Below are positions 48,072 to 56,862 of a stretch of 64,000 bases of DNA, one piece after another. The notes below the pieces were generated by a model, which was not told the DNA's origin, made no database searches, and saw only the letters and a program-made list of their open reading frames with translations. The translations under genes were made by a program, and so were the position numbers. This DNA comes from Sphingomonadaceae bacterium (GTDB taxonomy: Bacteria > Pseudomonadota > Alphaproteobacteria > Sphingomonadales > Sphingomonadaceae): contig RFPL01000007.1 in assembly GCA_009926135.1 (NCBI GenBank), forward strand, positions 107,108 through 171,107, written 5' to 3'. How positions within the stretch are numbered: position 1 is the stretch's first letter; each line of letters opens with the position of its first letter.

Positions 48072-48992
48072 ATGATCATTGCGTGCCCTGCCTGTGCTAC
48101 CCGCTATGTCGTGCCTGACAGCGCGATCGGCGTCGACGGGCGAACGGTGCGCTGCGCCAAGTGCAAGCACAACTGGTTCCAGGACGGCCCGGAAATCACG
48201 CCGCCGCCGGCGCCTGTTGCACCACCACCGCCGCCGCCAGCCCCGGAACCGGCTCCCGTTGCCCAGCCTGAGCCAGCGAATGAGCCAGAGGCCGCGTCAT
48301 CGCCGCCGCCGCGTGCAGAGGACGCCTGGCGCTGGAATGAACCGGCCGCCGCCGCACCGGCAGAGAGTCCTGCTAAGGAAGCGGCGCCTGAGCCCGATGC
48401 CGCGCCGGAACCAGAACCCGCAGCACCCGCCCAGGGCTATGCCGAAGAGCCGCGCGACGAACCGGTTCCGGTCCCGCCGGTCTATACCGAGCCGGTTTTC
48501 CACAGCGCCTATGGCGAATACGACGAGACGTCGCAGTTCGATCACCAGCCGCTGCTGGCCCCGCGCCGCAATCCCGCAAAGATGTGGATGATGGCGGCAG
48601 TGCTGTTTGCCACGGTCTCGATCGGCGCGATCGGGGCCACGGCCTGGTACGGCCTGCCGGATTGGATGCCCTTCGCCAAGCCCATCTTCGCCGAAGAGCA
48701 GCCAGGGCTGAAGCTGGAGTTCCCCGCGCGTCAGCAGGATCGTTACCAGTTGCCCAACGGCACCTGGTATTTCGGTGCCAATGGCACCGTCACCAACACC
48801 TCGCAAAATGCGCGCAGCGTGCCGGGGATCCTGATCGTGCTGCGCGATTCGCGCGGACGGATCGTTCACACTGCCGAAGTGCGCTCACCCAAGCGCGTGC
48901 TCGCCCCAGGCGAAAGTGCTGACATCCGCGAAGCGCTGGTGCCTGTTCCCAAGTCAGGCGTGCGCGCCGAATTCGGCTGGAAACCGAACTAG
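48072..48992 (+). CDS. Zinc-ribbon single-pass membrane protein
   Basis: MJ0042-type zinc-ribbon protein (306 aa). The start at 48072 begins MIIACPACATRYVVPDSAIG with CPAC and CAKC metal pairs (residues 5-8 and about 33-36). A long Pro/Ala/Glu-rich linker (about 48-150) leads to one membrane helix (about 171-195) and a C-terminal extracytoplasmic domain ending RSPKRVLAPGESADIREALV, like the DUF3426 pattern. Divergent from ftsEX. The role is unknown; upstream in-frame ATGs at 47991 and 48054 are less likely. Confidence 0.88.
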   Translation: MIIACPACATRYVVPDSAIGVDGRTVRCAKCKHNWFQDGPEITPPPAPVAPPPPPPAPEPAPVAQPEPANEPEAASSPPPRAEDAWRWNEPAAAAPAESPAKEAAPEPDAAPEPEPAAPAQGYAEEPRDEPVPVPPVYTEPVFHSAYGEYDETSQFDHQPLLAPRRNPAKMWMMAAVLFATVSIGAIGATAWYGLPDWMPFAKPIFAEEQPGLKLEFPARQQDRYQLPNGTWYFGANGTVTNTSQNARSVPGILIVLRDSRGRIVHTAEVRSPKRVLAPGESADIREALVPVPKSGVRAEFGWKPN

Positions 48993-48995
48993 TCC

Positions 48996-49211
48996 CTACT
49001 CGAACTCGACGACGGCCTGCCCGGCGCTATTGCGCCGCAGCTGACGGCGCGGCTCCTGCGGGCCGGCCTCAACCGTTGCGCGCGCCGCCGCAATGATCTC
49101 CACGGTTGCCAGCGCTGCAACCTGGACCCCGCGCGGTGCGGCCGGCGCAGCGGCGGGTCCAGATGCAGCAACTGCACCAGAAGCCAACAGGACCAGGGCA
49201 CCATGGATCAT
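48996..49211 (-). CDS. Small exported hypothetical protein
   Basis: A 71-aa protein with a short signal peptide (about 1-26, Ala-rich) and a charged C-terminus ending QAVVEFE. No domain was recognised. Short exported proteins with an ATVEI...A RA pattern and a terminal VEFE are, from memory, common in sphingomonads, which is the main reason to call it. It ends 3 bases from the convergent zinc-ribbon gene. Confidence 0.55.
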   Translation of the reverse strand: MIHGALVLLASGAVAASGPAAAPAAPRGVQVAALATVEIIAAARATVEAGPQEPRRQLRRNSAGQAVVEFE

Positions 49212-49386
49212 CGCCAGCTGTAAACGGCGAATTTACCATGTCCGCAATCGCCCTTTGCGGGACGTCCCGGGCCGGCACAGTTCGGCAATCACGCGGTTGG
49301 TCTTTCCGCGCTTGCGCCCCCCCGGACCCTTTGCTAATGGCCCGCTCCTACCCCCCCGGGGCGACACGTTTCGCGCCGATGATTTA

Positions 49387-49473
49387 GCGGTCGTGGCGGA
49401 ATTGGTAGACGCGCAACGTTGAGGTCGTTGTGGGCGAAAGCCCGTGGAAGTTCGAGTCTTCTCGACCGCACCA
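49387..49473 (+). tRNA. tRNA-Leu, anticodon GAG
   Basis: A complete class II tRNA with encoded CCA. The acceptor stem is GCGGTCG/CGACCGC, the D-loop contains TTGGTAGACG, the anticodon loop TTGAGGT carries GAG at 49421-49423, a long variable arm (GTGGGCGAAAGCCCGT) follows, and the T-arm has TTCGAGT. The accessory region begins directly downstream, so this tRNA may be the integration site. Confidence 0.96.
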
Positions 49474-49674
49474 ATCAGTCTTTCGAGGTAACTGAATTTG
49501 GCCTGCGGGCACCCTGCGCCTGCTAAATGGGGCAGTTCCGCGGGGTTTGGCGACACATCAAAACCAGAGTGAAGCCAGAGAACCTTGGCAAGCTTGCTGC
49601 TGAGGCCAAAAATATGCCGGATTCTCTGCCCCGAAGAACCCGGCTTCACCCCGTTTTGTTGGATTGATTGTCGC

Positions 49675-51312
49675 TCAGGGAGCGAAGCCGAACTGCCGTT
49701 CCTGCTGGGCCCATTCGATCGGCATATCGCAGGTCAGCAGGGCGCGGCGCGTCAGCCCCTTAGGCTGGGTACCATCAGCGATGGCATCGACGATTCTCGG
49801 GCTCATCCATGAGAGCCGCAGCAGCCTGGTGAGCTGGGTTCGGCACCGCCCTTCCCGCTTGGCCAGTTGGGCCAGACTGAATTCCGGAGATGCCAGGACC
49901 AGACGTTGGACCGCCATCGCATCAGCTACTAGGGCGAGCAGATCGTCTAATGTACGCGCTTTAGTTGCATCGCTGTCGACCCTGATCCGAGCCTCTCGGA
50001 AGGGCCGCCGCGTCGGAAGAGGCAGCGTCCAGGTCCAGGTGGAATCTGCTTCGATGCTAAGGGCAGTCGGCTTCAGACTGATCTCCATGCAGTCCGCTCG
50101 GATCGCGATGCCATCGACCAGCGAGCGAAGCGCGGTCTCAACCTTACGGATCTCGCGCAAGTCGACCGCAAGAAGGTGGGCGGTCGCAAACATCGTCCGG
50201 AGAGATGCAGCATCCTCGATTTCTGACAAGCGCCTCAGGGCGTGCTCGTCCCCAAGCAGCTCTTCAAGGTGACCAATGAGATGTTGCTCGAGATGGCCGC
50301 GCTGGAACCGGATGCCGGGCGGATCTCCTGGCCGGGCCAAGTCCTTGCGGGTCTCGTAGTAGGCGTAGCGCTTTGCTTTGCTCGAGCCGTAGGTCGGGAC
50401 CATCGGCCTGCCGTTCGGGTCAGTAATCAGGCCGCGCAGCATGGCCTGCTGCGGCTCGTTGGTAGAGCGCTTCCTTGGCGGCGCTTTTTCCTTGAGCTGG
50501 GCTTGGACTGCGTTCCACAAGGCCTCATACACGATGGCCTCGTGCTCGCCGTCATAGACCTTGCCTTTGTGGACGATCTTACCGCGATAAACCGGGTTCT
50601 TAAGTAGATGAAACAAACTTCCGCGTGCAAACGGTATCCCGCCTCGATGTGGGCCACTGACCCGTTGCTGGACTTTGGTAACGATGCCCTCGGCCCGCAG
50701 GATCTCGATCAGTCTGGGAACATTCCAGATCTCAAGATAGCGGCGCATTATGGTGCGCACCCGCTCCGCCTCTTCCGGGACTGGGACGAGTTTGCGCTCG
50801 ATCACCTGGTACCCAAGCGGCACCGGCCCACCCATCCAGATACCCTTCTTCTTGGAGGCCGCGATCTTGTCCCGGATGCGCTCACCGGTAACCTCGCGTT
50901 CGAACTGGGCGAACGACAGCAGCACGTTGAGCGTTAGCCTCCCCATGCTGGTCGTAGTGTTGAACGCCTGTGTCACCGAGACGAAGCTGGCCTCCTTTGC
51001 ATCGAGCCGCTCGACGATCTTGGCGAAGTCAGCAAGGCTGCGGGTCAGCCGGTCAACCTTGTAGACGACGATGACGTCGATCTGGCCGGCATCGACCTCC
51101 TCCATCAAAGCTTTGAGGCCAGGCCGCTCCATGTTGCCACCGGAGTAGCCGCCGTCGTCGTAGCGGCCTGGAACGAGCGTCCAGCCTTCGTGGCGCTGGC
51201 TTAGGATATAAGCCTCGCAGGCCTCGCGCTGGGCGTCGAGGCTGTTGAACTCCTGCTCAAGCCCATCCTCGGTCGACTTGCGGGTATAGACCGCACAGCG
51301 CAGCGGCTTCAT
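49675..51312 (-). CDS. Large serine recombinase (resolvase/invertase family)
   Basis: Large serine recombinase of 545 aa. The resolvase domain (about 3-150) has the catalytic Ser in CAVYTRKSTEDGL, RPGLKALMEEVDAG, YKVDRLTRSLADF and the helix QFEREVTGERIRDKIAASKKKG. The recombinase domain (about 165-270) and a zinc-ribbon-like region lacking the usual Cys pairs follow. The C-terminus IVDAIADGTQPKGLTRRALL recurs in the second recombinase of this window. The start at 51312 overlaps the DUF2924 stop (ATGA). It probably catalyses integration or excision of the element it lies in. Confidence 0.92.
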   Translation of the reverse strand: MKPLRCAVYTRKSTEDGLEQEFNSLDAQREACEAYILSQRHEGWTLVPGRYDDGGYSGGNMERPGLKALMEEVDAGQIDVIVVYKVDRLTRSLADFAKIVERLDAKEASFVSVTQAFNTTTSMGRLTLNVLLSFAQFEREVTGERIRDKIAASKKKGIWMGGPVPLGYQVIERKLVPVPEEAERVRTIMRRYLEIWNVPRLIEILRAEGIVTKVQQRVSGPHRGGIPFARGSLFHLLKNPVYRGKIVHKGKVYDGEHEAIVYEALWNAVQAQLKEKAPPRKRSTNEPQQAMLRGLITDPNGRPMVPTYGSSKAKRYAYYETRKDLARPGDPPGIRFQRGHLEQHLIGHLEELLGDEHALRRLSEIEDAASLRTMFATAHLLAVDLREIRKVETALRSLVDGIAIRADCMEISLKPTALSIEADSTWTWTLPLPTRRPFREARIRVDSDATKARTLDDLLALVADAMAVQRLVLASPEFSLAQLAKREGRCRTQLTRLLRLSWMSPRIVDAIADGTQPKGLTRRALLTCDMPIEWAQQERQFGFAP

Positions 51313-51746
51313 GGCTTCTTCTTCCGCTCGGCGAGGCCAAAGAACAGCGGACCGTTCCACTGGTTACCCGTGATGGTCTTGGCAATCGCTGTGAGCGACT
51401 TCCAGTGCTTGCCATCGTACTCGAAGCCGTCTTCCAGCACGATCACGGTGTGGCCCACACCATGCCAGTCGCGGATCAGCCGGGTACCGGGTGTGAGCTT
51501 GCGGGGAAGCGGCTTCTTCTGGTCGCCCTCCCCCCCGCTCGCTGCCACCTGGCGAAGCAGCGTCCGGGTCGCACGACTGATTCCGCCCAGCCGTTGCTCC
51601 TGCAACTTGTAACCGATCCCCAGCCGCAGGAGTTCAGGCGAGAGCGCCGGAGCAGGCGCGCCATAGCGGCGTGCCCACTCGGCCTTGAGATCCTGGGGCG
51701 GCAGTTCGGCCAGCCGCCCGAGGCTCATGTAGGGCCTGCGTGCCAT
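51309..51746 (-). CDS. DUF2924 domain-containing protein
   Basis: A 145-aa DUF2924 protein, a family that regularly accompanies large serine recombinases in alphaproteobacterial islands; the function is unknown, but an accessory or directionality role is a reasonable guess. Hallmark C-terminal block: LTPGTRLIRDWHGVGHTVIV, then FEYDGKHWKSLTAIAKTITG and NGPLFFGL. The start at 51746 (MARRPYMSLG) overlaps the DUF3489 stop by one base, and the stop overlaps the recombinase start. Confidence 0.88.
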   Translation of the reverse strand: MARRPYMSLGRLAELPPQDLKAEWARRYGAPAPALSPELLRLGIGYKLQEQRLGGISRATRTLLRQVAASGGEGDQKKPLPRKLTPGTRLIRDWHGVGHTVIVLEDGFEYDGKHWKSLTAIAKTITGNQWNGPLFFGLAERKKKP

Positions 51747-52039
51747 CAGGACGCCACCACGCGGTAGATGCGACCCTGCCCTTCGACCTTGTCGCTGACG
51801 ACTACGTGGCCCTTCTTCTTGAGGCCGGTCAGCGTTGCGCGGGTGGTATGCGGTAGCCATCCGGTTGCGACCACCAGTTGGTCGATCGTTGCTCCTTCTT
51901 GTCGCTGGAGCATGCCTAGCACGATGCTCGTCTTGCTCGCTTGCTTAGGCGTGGCTTTGTTGGCCTCTTCGGGCTTTGGTTCGCGGGCCATCTTGTGCGG
52001 GCGCTTTGCGGCGGGCTTGGTGCTTGCATCGACAATCAT
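51746..52039 (-). CDS. DUF3489 domain-containing protein
   Basis: A 97-aa protein with a basic N-terminus and a winged-helix-like DUF3489 domain (SKTSIVLGMLQRQEGATIDQ, TGWLPHTTRATLTGLKKKGH), ending IYRVVAS. It is likely a DNA-binding regulator of the three-gene recombinase cassette. The start at 52039 has GGAGAACC upstream; the longer frame to 52180 is a low-confidence extension. First gene of the cassette DUF3489-DUF2924-recombinase. Confidence 0.88.
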   Translation of the reverse strand: MIVDASTKPAAKRPHKMAREPKPEEANKATPKQASKTSIVLGMLQRQEGATIDQLVVATGWLPHTTRATLTGLKKKGHVVVSDKVEGQGRIYRVVAS

Positions 52040-52426
52040 GGGTGGTTCTCCATCGGAGCAGCGACCACCGCTGCTCCTACCACCCAAAGCCCTGCCAGTC
52101 GCGCTAGTCAGGGCGGCGGCCGTCTTTCGGGGCCGCGATTCAGTGACAGCACCAATGCTTGCAGTGCGCGTCAAGTCCAATGGAATGTCGATTAAGTCGG
52201 GCGGCCGCTAACCTGGTCGCGGTTGGGGCGGCCGCCCTAAAGTAGCCATTAGCTAGATTCTTAAAATGCGCTAGGCGCATGTCCGCTATGTCGGACGTGT
52301 ACGAACCCGCTGGCGCGGGAATGGCGCTGGACCTGATGTTGTGAGTAGGCAGCCTACAACGCGCACTGGTTGAGCCCCGCGATCAAGAGGCAGACCCTTT
52401 CGACTTCTTCAACCGAGGAGTCGAAT
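52040..52426. other. Intergenic region between recombinase cassette and IS91-type element
   Basis: About 390 bases. It contains a perfect 12-bp palindrome GGGCGGCCGCCC (52226-52237), a small hairpin GTCCG/CGGAC around 52281-52295, and the proposed left end of the IS91-type element at 52291. No small gene was recognised. Confidence 0.45.
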
Positions 52427-53335
52427 ATGACCAATAGCACTATGCCAGGCGCTGCCACGACGCTGCGTGAGCGGATGATCGAGGACATGAAGGTCCATCG
52501 TCTCTGCCGGACGACACAGCGCAATTATCTGCGCGATGTCGAGCGGTTCGCGATCTGGCTTGGACGGCCGCCCGACAGGGCAACCGATGAGGATCTGCGG
52601 CGCTACCAGATCGAGCAGTCGGAGATGGGGTTCGGCGCCCCGGCCATGAACACCGCGGTGTCGGCGCTGCGGTTCTTCTACATACGAACGCTGGACCGTC
52701 CTGACCTGACCCGCAAGCTCCACCGGGTGAAGCACCCTCGGGGGCTCCCGACCGTGCTCAGCCGGGACGAAGTGGGCCGGATGCTCAATGCCACGACCAG
52801 CATCAAGCACCAGGCGATCCTGTCCGTTGCCTATGGTGCCGGCCTGCGCGCAGGCGAAGTGTCCCGCCTCAAGGTCCGTGACATCGACAGCGAACGCATG
52901 TTGCTCCGGGTCGAGTGCGGCAAGGGTGGCCGGGACCGCAATGCCATGCTCGCCCAGGATCTGCTCCTCCTCCTGCGGGAATGGTGGAAGATCGGGCGCA
53001 AAGAGGGTGTGATGCATCCCGATGGCTGGCTGTTCCCGGGCATGCATTACCTCAAGCCGATCAGCACCCGGCAAGTGCACCGCATTGCTGCCGAAGCTGC
53101 CCATGCCGCCGGGATCACCAAGCGGGTCGGGCCGCATACCTTGCGCCACAGCTTTGCCACTCACCTGCTCGAAGACGGCGTCGATGTCCGCATCATCCAG
53201 GTCCTGCTAGGGCACTCGCAGTTGCAAACCACGACGCTGTACACCCGGGTGGCGACCAAAACGGTGAAGGCCGTGGTCAGCCCACTCGACCGCCTGGGAA
53301 TGTTCCCAGGGCCACAAGGCTCGCCGCCCGGTTGA
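52427..53335 (+). CDS. Tyrosine recombinase of the IS91-type element
   Basis: Phage-integrase-type tyrosine recombinase (302 aa). The start at 52427 follows GAGGAG. An N-terminal SAM-like DNA-binding domain (about 15-95: LRERMIEDMKVHRLCRTTQR) is followed by the catalytic domain with Arg in GAGLRAGEVSRL, HTLRHSFATHLLEDG, LGHSQLQTTTLYTRV (His and the Tyr nucleophile). A second catalytic Lys is likely in ECGKGGRDR. Tyrosine recombinases of this type are often found just upstream of IS91-family transposases; their contribution to transposition is unclear. Confidence 0.92.
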   Translation: MTNSTMPGAATTLRERMIEDMKVHRLCRTTQRNYLRDVERFAIWLGRPPDRATDEDLRRYQIEQSEMGFGAPAMNTAVSALRFFYIRTLDRPDLTRKLHRVKHPRGLPTVLSRDEVGRMLNATTSIKHQAILSVAYGAGLRAGEVSRLKVRDIDSERMLLRVECGKGGRDRNAMLAQDLLLLLREWWKIGRKEGVMHPDGWLFPGMHYLKPISTRQVHRIAAEAAHAAGITKRVGPHTLRHSFATHLLEDGVDVRIIQVLLGHSQLQTTTLYTRVATKTVKAVVSPLDRLGMFPGPQGSPPG

Positions 53336-53339
53336 GCTG

Positions 53340-54533
53340 GTGCGCACCTCGCTCGAGGTCGCCGACATCTTCCGCGCTGCCGGGCCCGGCTATCGGGCCG
53401 CCCATGCCGGGCACCTGAACCTCGTCCAGCTCAAGGTGATGACGGCGGTCGAGAACTGCCGGACCGCAGCGCTGGGCGGTCATGTCGAGGCCTGCGAGGA
53501 CTGCGGGCACTGGCGGATCGCATACAACTCCTGCCGTAACCGGCATTGCCCCAAGTGCCAGGGCGCGGCGGCACGTGACTGGCTGGCGGCGCGCGAGGCC
53601 GACCTGCTCCCGGTCGGCTACTTCCACGTCGTGTTCACGCTGCCCGCCGAGGTCGCCGACATCGCCTGGCAGAACAAGGCAGTGGTCTACGATCTGCTGT
53701 TCCGGGCGGCGTCCGAGACGATGCTGACCATCGCGGCCGATCCGAAGCACCTTGGCGCAAAGATCGGCATCACCGCCGTGCTCCACACTTGGGGCTCGGC
53801 GATGACACACCACCCGCATGTGCACATGATCGTGCCGGGTGGCGGCATCGCGCCCGGTGGCAAGCGCTGGATATCCTCGCGTCCCGCCTTCCTGCTGCCG
53901 GTCCGGGTGCTAGGGGCATTGTTCCGCCGCTTGTTCCTCGCCCGGCTGATCCAGTTGCACCAGGCCGGGCACCTTGCGTTCTTCGGTAAGGCAGCCCCAC
54001 TCGCCGACCGCAGGATGTTCCTGCGCCACCTCGCGCCGGTCCGAAAGAAGCGCTGGGTGGTTTATGCCAAGCCGCCGTTCGCGGGGCCGCAAGCCGTGCT
54101 CGCCTACCTCTCGCGCTACACCCACCGCGTGGCCATCTCCAACCGACGGCTGATCGCGTTCGATGCCAGCGGCGTCACCTTCCGCTACAAGGACTACAAG
54201 CGCGACGGCCCGGATCGCCAGCGGGTGATGACCCTTGCGACCGACGAGTTTATCCGCCGCTTCCTGCTTCACGTCCTGCCGCGCGGGTTCCACCGCATCC
54301 GCCACTACGGGCTGCTGGCTGGCTCAACTCGTAAAACGAGCCTGGCGCTCGCCCGCCAGTTGCTCGAGGTCACCCCCGGACCGGCCAACGATAACGTCGA
54401 TGAGCCTGTCGACCATCGCCCGCCGTGCCCCTGCTGCGGCGGGCACATGGTCATCATCGAAACCTTCGAGCGCTGGCGGCAGCCACGAGCACCGCCCAGG
54501 GTGCCGTTGATCGTCCGGGAGACTGCGCCATGA
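53340..54533 (+). CDS. IS91 family transposase
   Basis: Rolling-circle HUH transposase (397 aa), GTG start 4 bases after the integrase stop. The N-terminal zinc finger has CEDCG and CRNRHCPKCQG; the HUH motif is in THHPHVHMIVPGG; the Tyr motif is YLSRYTHRVAISNRRL. A C-terminal zinc pair CPCCGG is followed by a basic tail. The length is typical for IS91-family transposases. It appears complete. Confidence 0.94.
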   Translation: MRTSLEVADIFRAAGPGYRAAHAGHLNLVQLKVMTAVENCRTAALGGHVEACEDCGHWRIAYNSCRNRHCPKCQGAAARDWLAAREADLLPVGYFHVVFTLPAEVADIAWQNKAVVYDLLFRAASETMLTIAADPKHLGAKIGITAVLHTWGSAMTHHPHVHMIVPGGGIAPGGKRWISSRPAFLLPVRVLGALFRRLFLARLIQLHQAGHLAFFGKAAPLADRRMFLRHLAPVRKKRWVVYAKPPFAGPQAVLAYLSRYTHRVAISNRRLIAFDASGVTFRYKDYKRDGPDRQRVMTLATDEFIRRFLLHVLPRGFHRIRHYGLLAGSTRKTSLALARQLLEVTPGPANDNVDEPVDHRPPCPCCGGHMVIIETFERWRQPRAPPRVPLIVRETAP

Positions 54534-54760
54534 CCCGGCATGGCCTGCGCCTGTCCAATCCAGAGGCCACTGCCTCGCTGGAAACGCCAGCGTTCACCTT
54601 CGCCGCCCCCGTAAATCCCAAATGCAGCGATAGAGCGCCAACACAACGATCAAACAGGTGGTCCCGCCACCGAAAAAGCCTGTGGTTGATGCGGCCCGCA
54701 CCACCGCCACGCAGTGCTCAACCGACACTCCAGACCCCACCGAATCCGAAATCCCCATAG
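54530..54760 (+). CDS. Short open frame coupled to transposase
   Basis: A 76-aa open frame whose ATG overlaps the transposase stop (ATGA). It is rich in Pro, Arg and Ser with no recognisable domain. It could be a passenger protein of the element or simply non-coding right-end sequence; only the overlap argues for translation. Confidence 0.25.
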   Translation: MTRHGLRLSNPEATASLETPAFTFAAPVNPKCSDRAPTQRSNRWSRHRKSLWLMRPAPPPRSAQPTLQTPPNPKSP

Positions 54761-54796
54761 GTATCTCATGACTCACCGCGGGTCGTACCTGTCCGG

Positions 54797-55546
54797 GTTT
54801 AGTACGCCTGACGGCGCCCGAAACCCTTCGACGATCTGGAAGGGCAGGTTTTAGAGCGCGATTGGCAGTTAGCTGCCCTCGTTGCGGCCATGTACCATGG
54901 CAGCTACGCGCCCCATCTCGGTGATTCAGCCTAATAGTAGGCGGCTTACGGTAGCCGTCACTCGACGTATCACCCTGGGACTCAAAGGCAGCGAGCGGTG
55001 GCGTTCACTTTAATTGTCATCAGGGCCGCCGCTCAGACACACTATCGCCAATCCTGATCGAGCTGCCGAAATCGCGCTTCGATTTCCGCGACCCGAGCGA
55101 CCGATGGTACAATTCGAATGGCCCATCTCGCCATAGCGATGCGGCGCTTCCCTTCTGGCATATCGAACCAGCGGCCACTGCCGCCACAGTCGGGACAAGA
55201 AGAAAAAAGAGCAGTCATTCAGCATCTTTACTCGCGTCGGCATAGATCAGAACATTCCACATTTACTACTATTCAAATGAATTTACCGTATTCGCATGAA
55301 GATTTATCATCACTGTTTAATCACGAGAAATTTATTTGGGCGTATTTCGAAAACTATTTCAATAATGTCCTATTTGTCGGTATACATCATAGTCGACATA
55401 CTTTACCTGTTCTGCCAAGCACTTCGGATCGTACTAGGGGGACTACTGGGCAGACAACGAGTGATGGCTTTGGACTGCCGATCTTTCTTGTAGCAGGCGT
55501 TTAGGATCGCTGCTATCGTAGACGCTAAGACTCAGGAGGCATTCCG
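54797..55546. other. Region between IS91-type element and the RiPP cluster
   Basis: About 750 bases, AT-rich from roughly 55240 to 55500, unlike the GC-rich neighbours. It contains a possible 58-aa gene on the minus strand (55042-55218) and otherwise no recognisable gene. A weak promoter candidate for the RiPP genes is TTGTCG at 55374 with CATACT near 55397. The two 60-130 aa open frames here on the plus strand lack coding character. Confidence 0.4.
55042..55218 (-). CDS. Possible 58-aa protein with a CxxC motif
   Basis: A short frame below common length cut-offs: MTALFSSCPDCGGSGRWFD at the N-terminus (CPDCGGSG resembles half of a DnaJ-type zinc repeat) and a charged helical C-terminus ending FRQLDQDWR. 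The overlapping 77-aa frame in another phase is less plausible. The ribosome site is weak. Function unknown; possibly the remnant of a larger gene. Confidence 0.4.
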   Translation of the reverse strand: MTALFSSCPDCGGSGRWFDMPEGKRRIAMARWAIRIVPSVARVAEIEARFRQLDQDWR

Positions 55547-55699
55547 ATGCAAAGCAAGCCCCTCTTGGCTGGTCCGGCCAGCCTCGACCTGCCCGCCACC
55601 AGCGTCGCGCTGCAGCGGCTGGTTGAAGAAGTCGCGGGCGGACAGACGATGTCGGCGGTGCGGGGATATAACCGTACGCACAACCGACATAATCGGTGA
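55547..55699 (+). CDS. RiPP precursor peptide 1, ending YNRTHNRHNR
   Basis: A 50-aa peptide, missed by standard length filters. A perfect AGGAGG (55534-55539) lies 7 bases before the ATG, and the TGA at 55697 overlaps the GTG of the radical SAM gene (GTGA). The leader (about 1-38) contains SVALQRLVEEV, and the C-terminus reads YNRT-HNR-HNR. It aligns without gaps over the last 32 residues with precursor 2 (SVALRRLVEEV at the same distance from the end). The core is presumably the Tyr/His-x-Arg tail, with aromatic residues as targets of the maturase. A GG pair at 31-32 could be a cleavage site, but precursor 2 lacks it. Confidence 0.85.
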   Translation: MQSKPLLAGPASLDLPATSVALQRLVEEVAGGQTMSAVRGYNRTHNRHNR

Positions 55700-56850
55700 C
55701 GGCGCAGCTCAGCGGCAGATTGCTCAGGACCGTCGACACGGTTCTTCTCAAAGTCGCCAGCCGCTGCAATCTCGATTGCGGTTATTGCTACGTCTATCAC
55801 ATGGGCGACGATAGCTGGCGCAGCCAGCCCAAGCTGATGTCCGAACAGATCGCCGCGCGGGTCGCCGCCAGTCTCGGCGCTCAATATCGCCGACAGCAAA
55901 CCCCGTTCAGTGTCGTTTTACATGGCGGCGAGCCGCTAATGCTGGGGCGTGAACGCTTGGCTAAATTATGCGGCATGCTGCGCGCGGAGCTTCCGCATCC
56001 GTGCGGTATCCATGTTCAGACCAATGGCGTACTACTGAGCAATGCGATCATCGATGTTTTGGTCGCCTATGATGTCGGCATTTCGGTCAGCATCGACGGC
56101 CCGGCCGGCGTCCATGACCGATTCCGCACCGACCACGCCCAGGCAGGCTCGCACACGCGCGTCGCGGCGGGGATCGCGCGGCTGACCGGGCGAAGCGATG
56201 CGCTTCCGCTGTTCGCGGGCGTGCTCGCAGTTATCGATCCGACCAGCGACCCGGCCCAAGTCTATGCCGCATTGAAGACGACTGGTGCGCCCTGTCTCGA
56301 CTTCCTCGTCCGCGACGGCAATTGGGACCAATTGCCCTTTGGCAAAGCCGGACCTAGCTCGATCGAATATGGTGGCTGGCTCAGCAGGCTGCTCGCGCTC
56401 TATCTCGCAGACCCTGAGCCGCCTCGGATTCGCATTCTAGACGATATGATGCGGCTGCTGATGGGCGGCCAGAGCCAGAAGGAAGGCGTCGGGAACACCG
56501 ACTATGGGATTCTGGTGATCGAACCCGACGGGCGGATCGACAAGAACGATACGCTCAAGGTAGCGCATCCGGGAGCCGACCGGTTCGAACGGCAATGGTC
56601 GATCCTCGACGATCCACTCGAGGATTTTCTCGAAAGCCAGGCGTTTGACCAATATTACCGCCAGCAGAGCATGCTCGCCGATCAATGCCATGACTGCCCC
56701 GATCTTGGCATTTGCGGAGGCGGCATGGTCGCGCATCGCTGGAGTGCGGCCGGCGGGTTCGACAATCCGACGATCTTTTGCGCCGATCAGCGCCACCTCA
56801 TTGCCGAAATGCGTGGCGTCCTGGCCCGCATGGCGGCACAAGCCGCTTGA
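55696..56850 (+). CDS. Radical SAM/SPASM peptide maturase
   Basis: Radical SAM enzyme (384 aa) with a SPASM domain. The 4Fe-4S site is CNLDCGYC (Cys24, 28, 31), followed by HGGEPLM, the strand QTNGVLL, SIDGP, and a C-terminal SPASM region with CHDCPDLGICGGG and a final CADQRHL. This pattern (CxxxCxxC then Cys-rich C-terminus with GICGGG) is that of maturases that form carbon crosslinks in ribosomal peptides. Translation is coupled to precursor 1 through a GTGA overlap. Substrates are likely both precursors. From memory, the set resembles families annotated YhhA (precursor), YhhB (maturase) and YhhC (oxygenase) in public databases; I could not check this. Confidence 0.92.
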   Translation: MTAQLSGRLLRTVDTVLLKVASRCNLDCGYCYVYHMGDDSWRSQPKLMSEQIAARVAASLGAQYRRQQTPFSVVLHGGEPLMLGRERLAKLCGMLRAELPHPCGIHVQTNGVLLSNAIIDVLVAYDVGISVSIDGPAGVHDRFRTDHAQAGSHTRVAAGIARLTGRSDALPLFAGVLAVIDPTSDPAQVYAALKTTGAPCLDFLVRDGNWDQLPFGKAGPSSIEYGGWLSRLLALYLADPEPPRIRILDDMMRLLMGGQSQKEGVGNTDYGILVIEPDGRIDKNDTLKVAHPGADRFERQWSILDDPLEDFLESQAFDQYYRQQSMLADQCHDCPDLGICGGGMVAHRWSAAGGFDNPTIFCADQRHLIAEMRGVLARMAAQAA

Positions 56851-56862
56851 AAGGGAGCCTTC

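Larger units (their letters stand above)
52291..54796 (+). mobile_element. IS91-type element with integrase and HUH transposase
   Basis: The element includes a tyrosine recombinase gene and an IS91-type transposase gene, 4 bases apart. An imperfect inverted repeat (52291-52308 against 54780-54795; 14 matches with one gap: GGGT, CGTAC, GTCCG) suggests the ends. They are proposed, not proven. IS91-type elements move by rolling-circle transposition and need not have normal terminal inverted repeats or target duplications. Confidence 0.55.

Noticed and set aside
49233..49649. 138-aa minus-strand frame across tRNA-Leu
   Set aside because: It is the antisense of the tRNA gene; the stretch KTRTSTGFRPQRPQRC is a known artefact of translating leucine tRNA backwards.
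55118..55504. 128-aa plus-strand frame upstream of the RiPP precursor
   Set aside because: It spans the AT-rich stretch, has no ribosome site or domain, and overlaps the more plausible 58-aa frame on the other strand.
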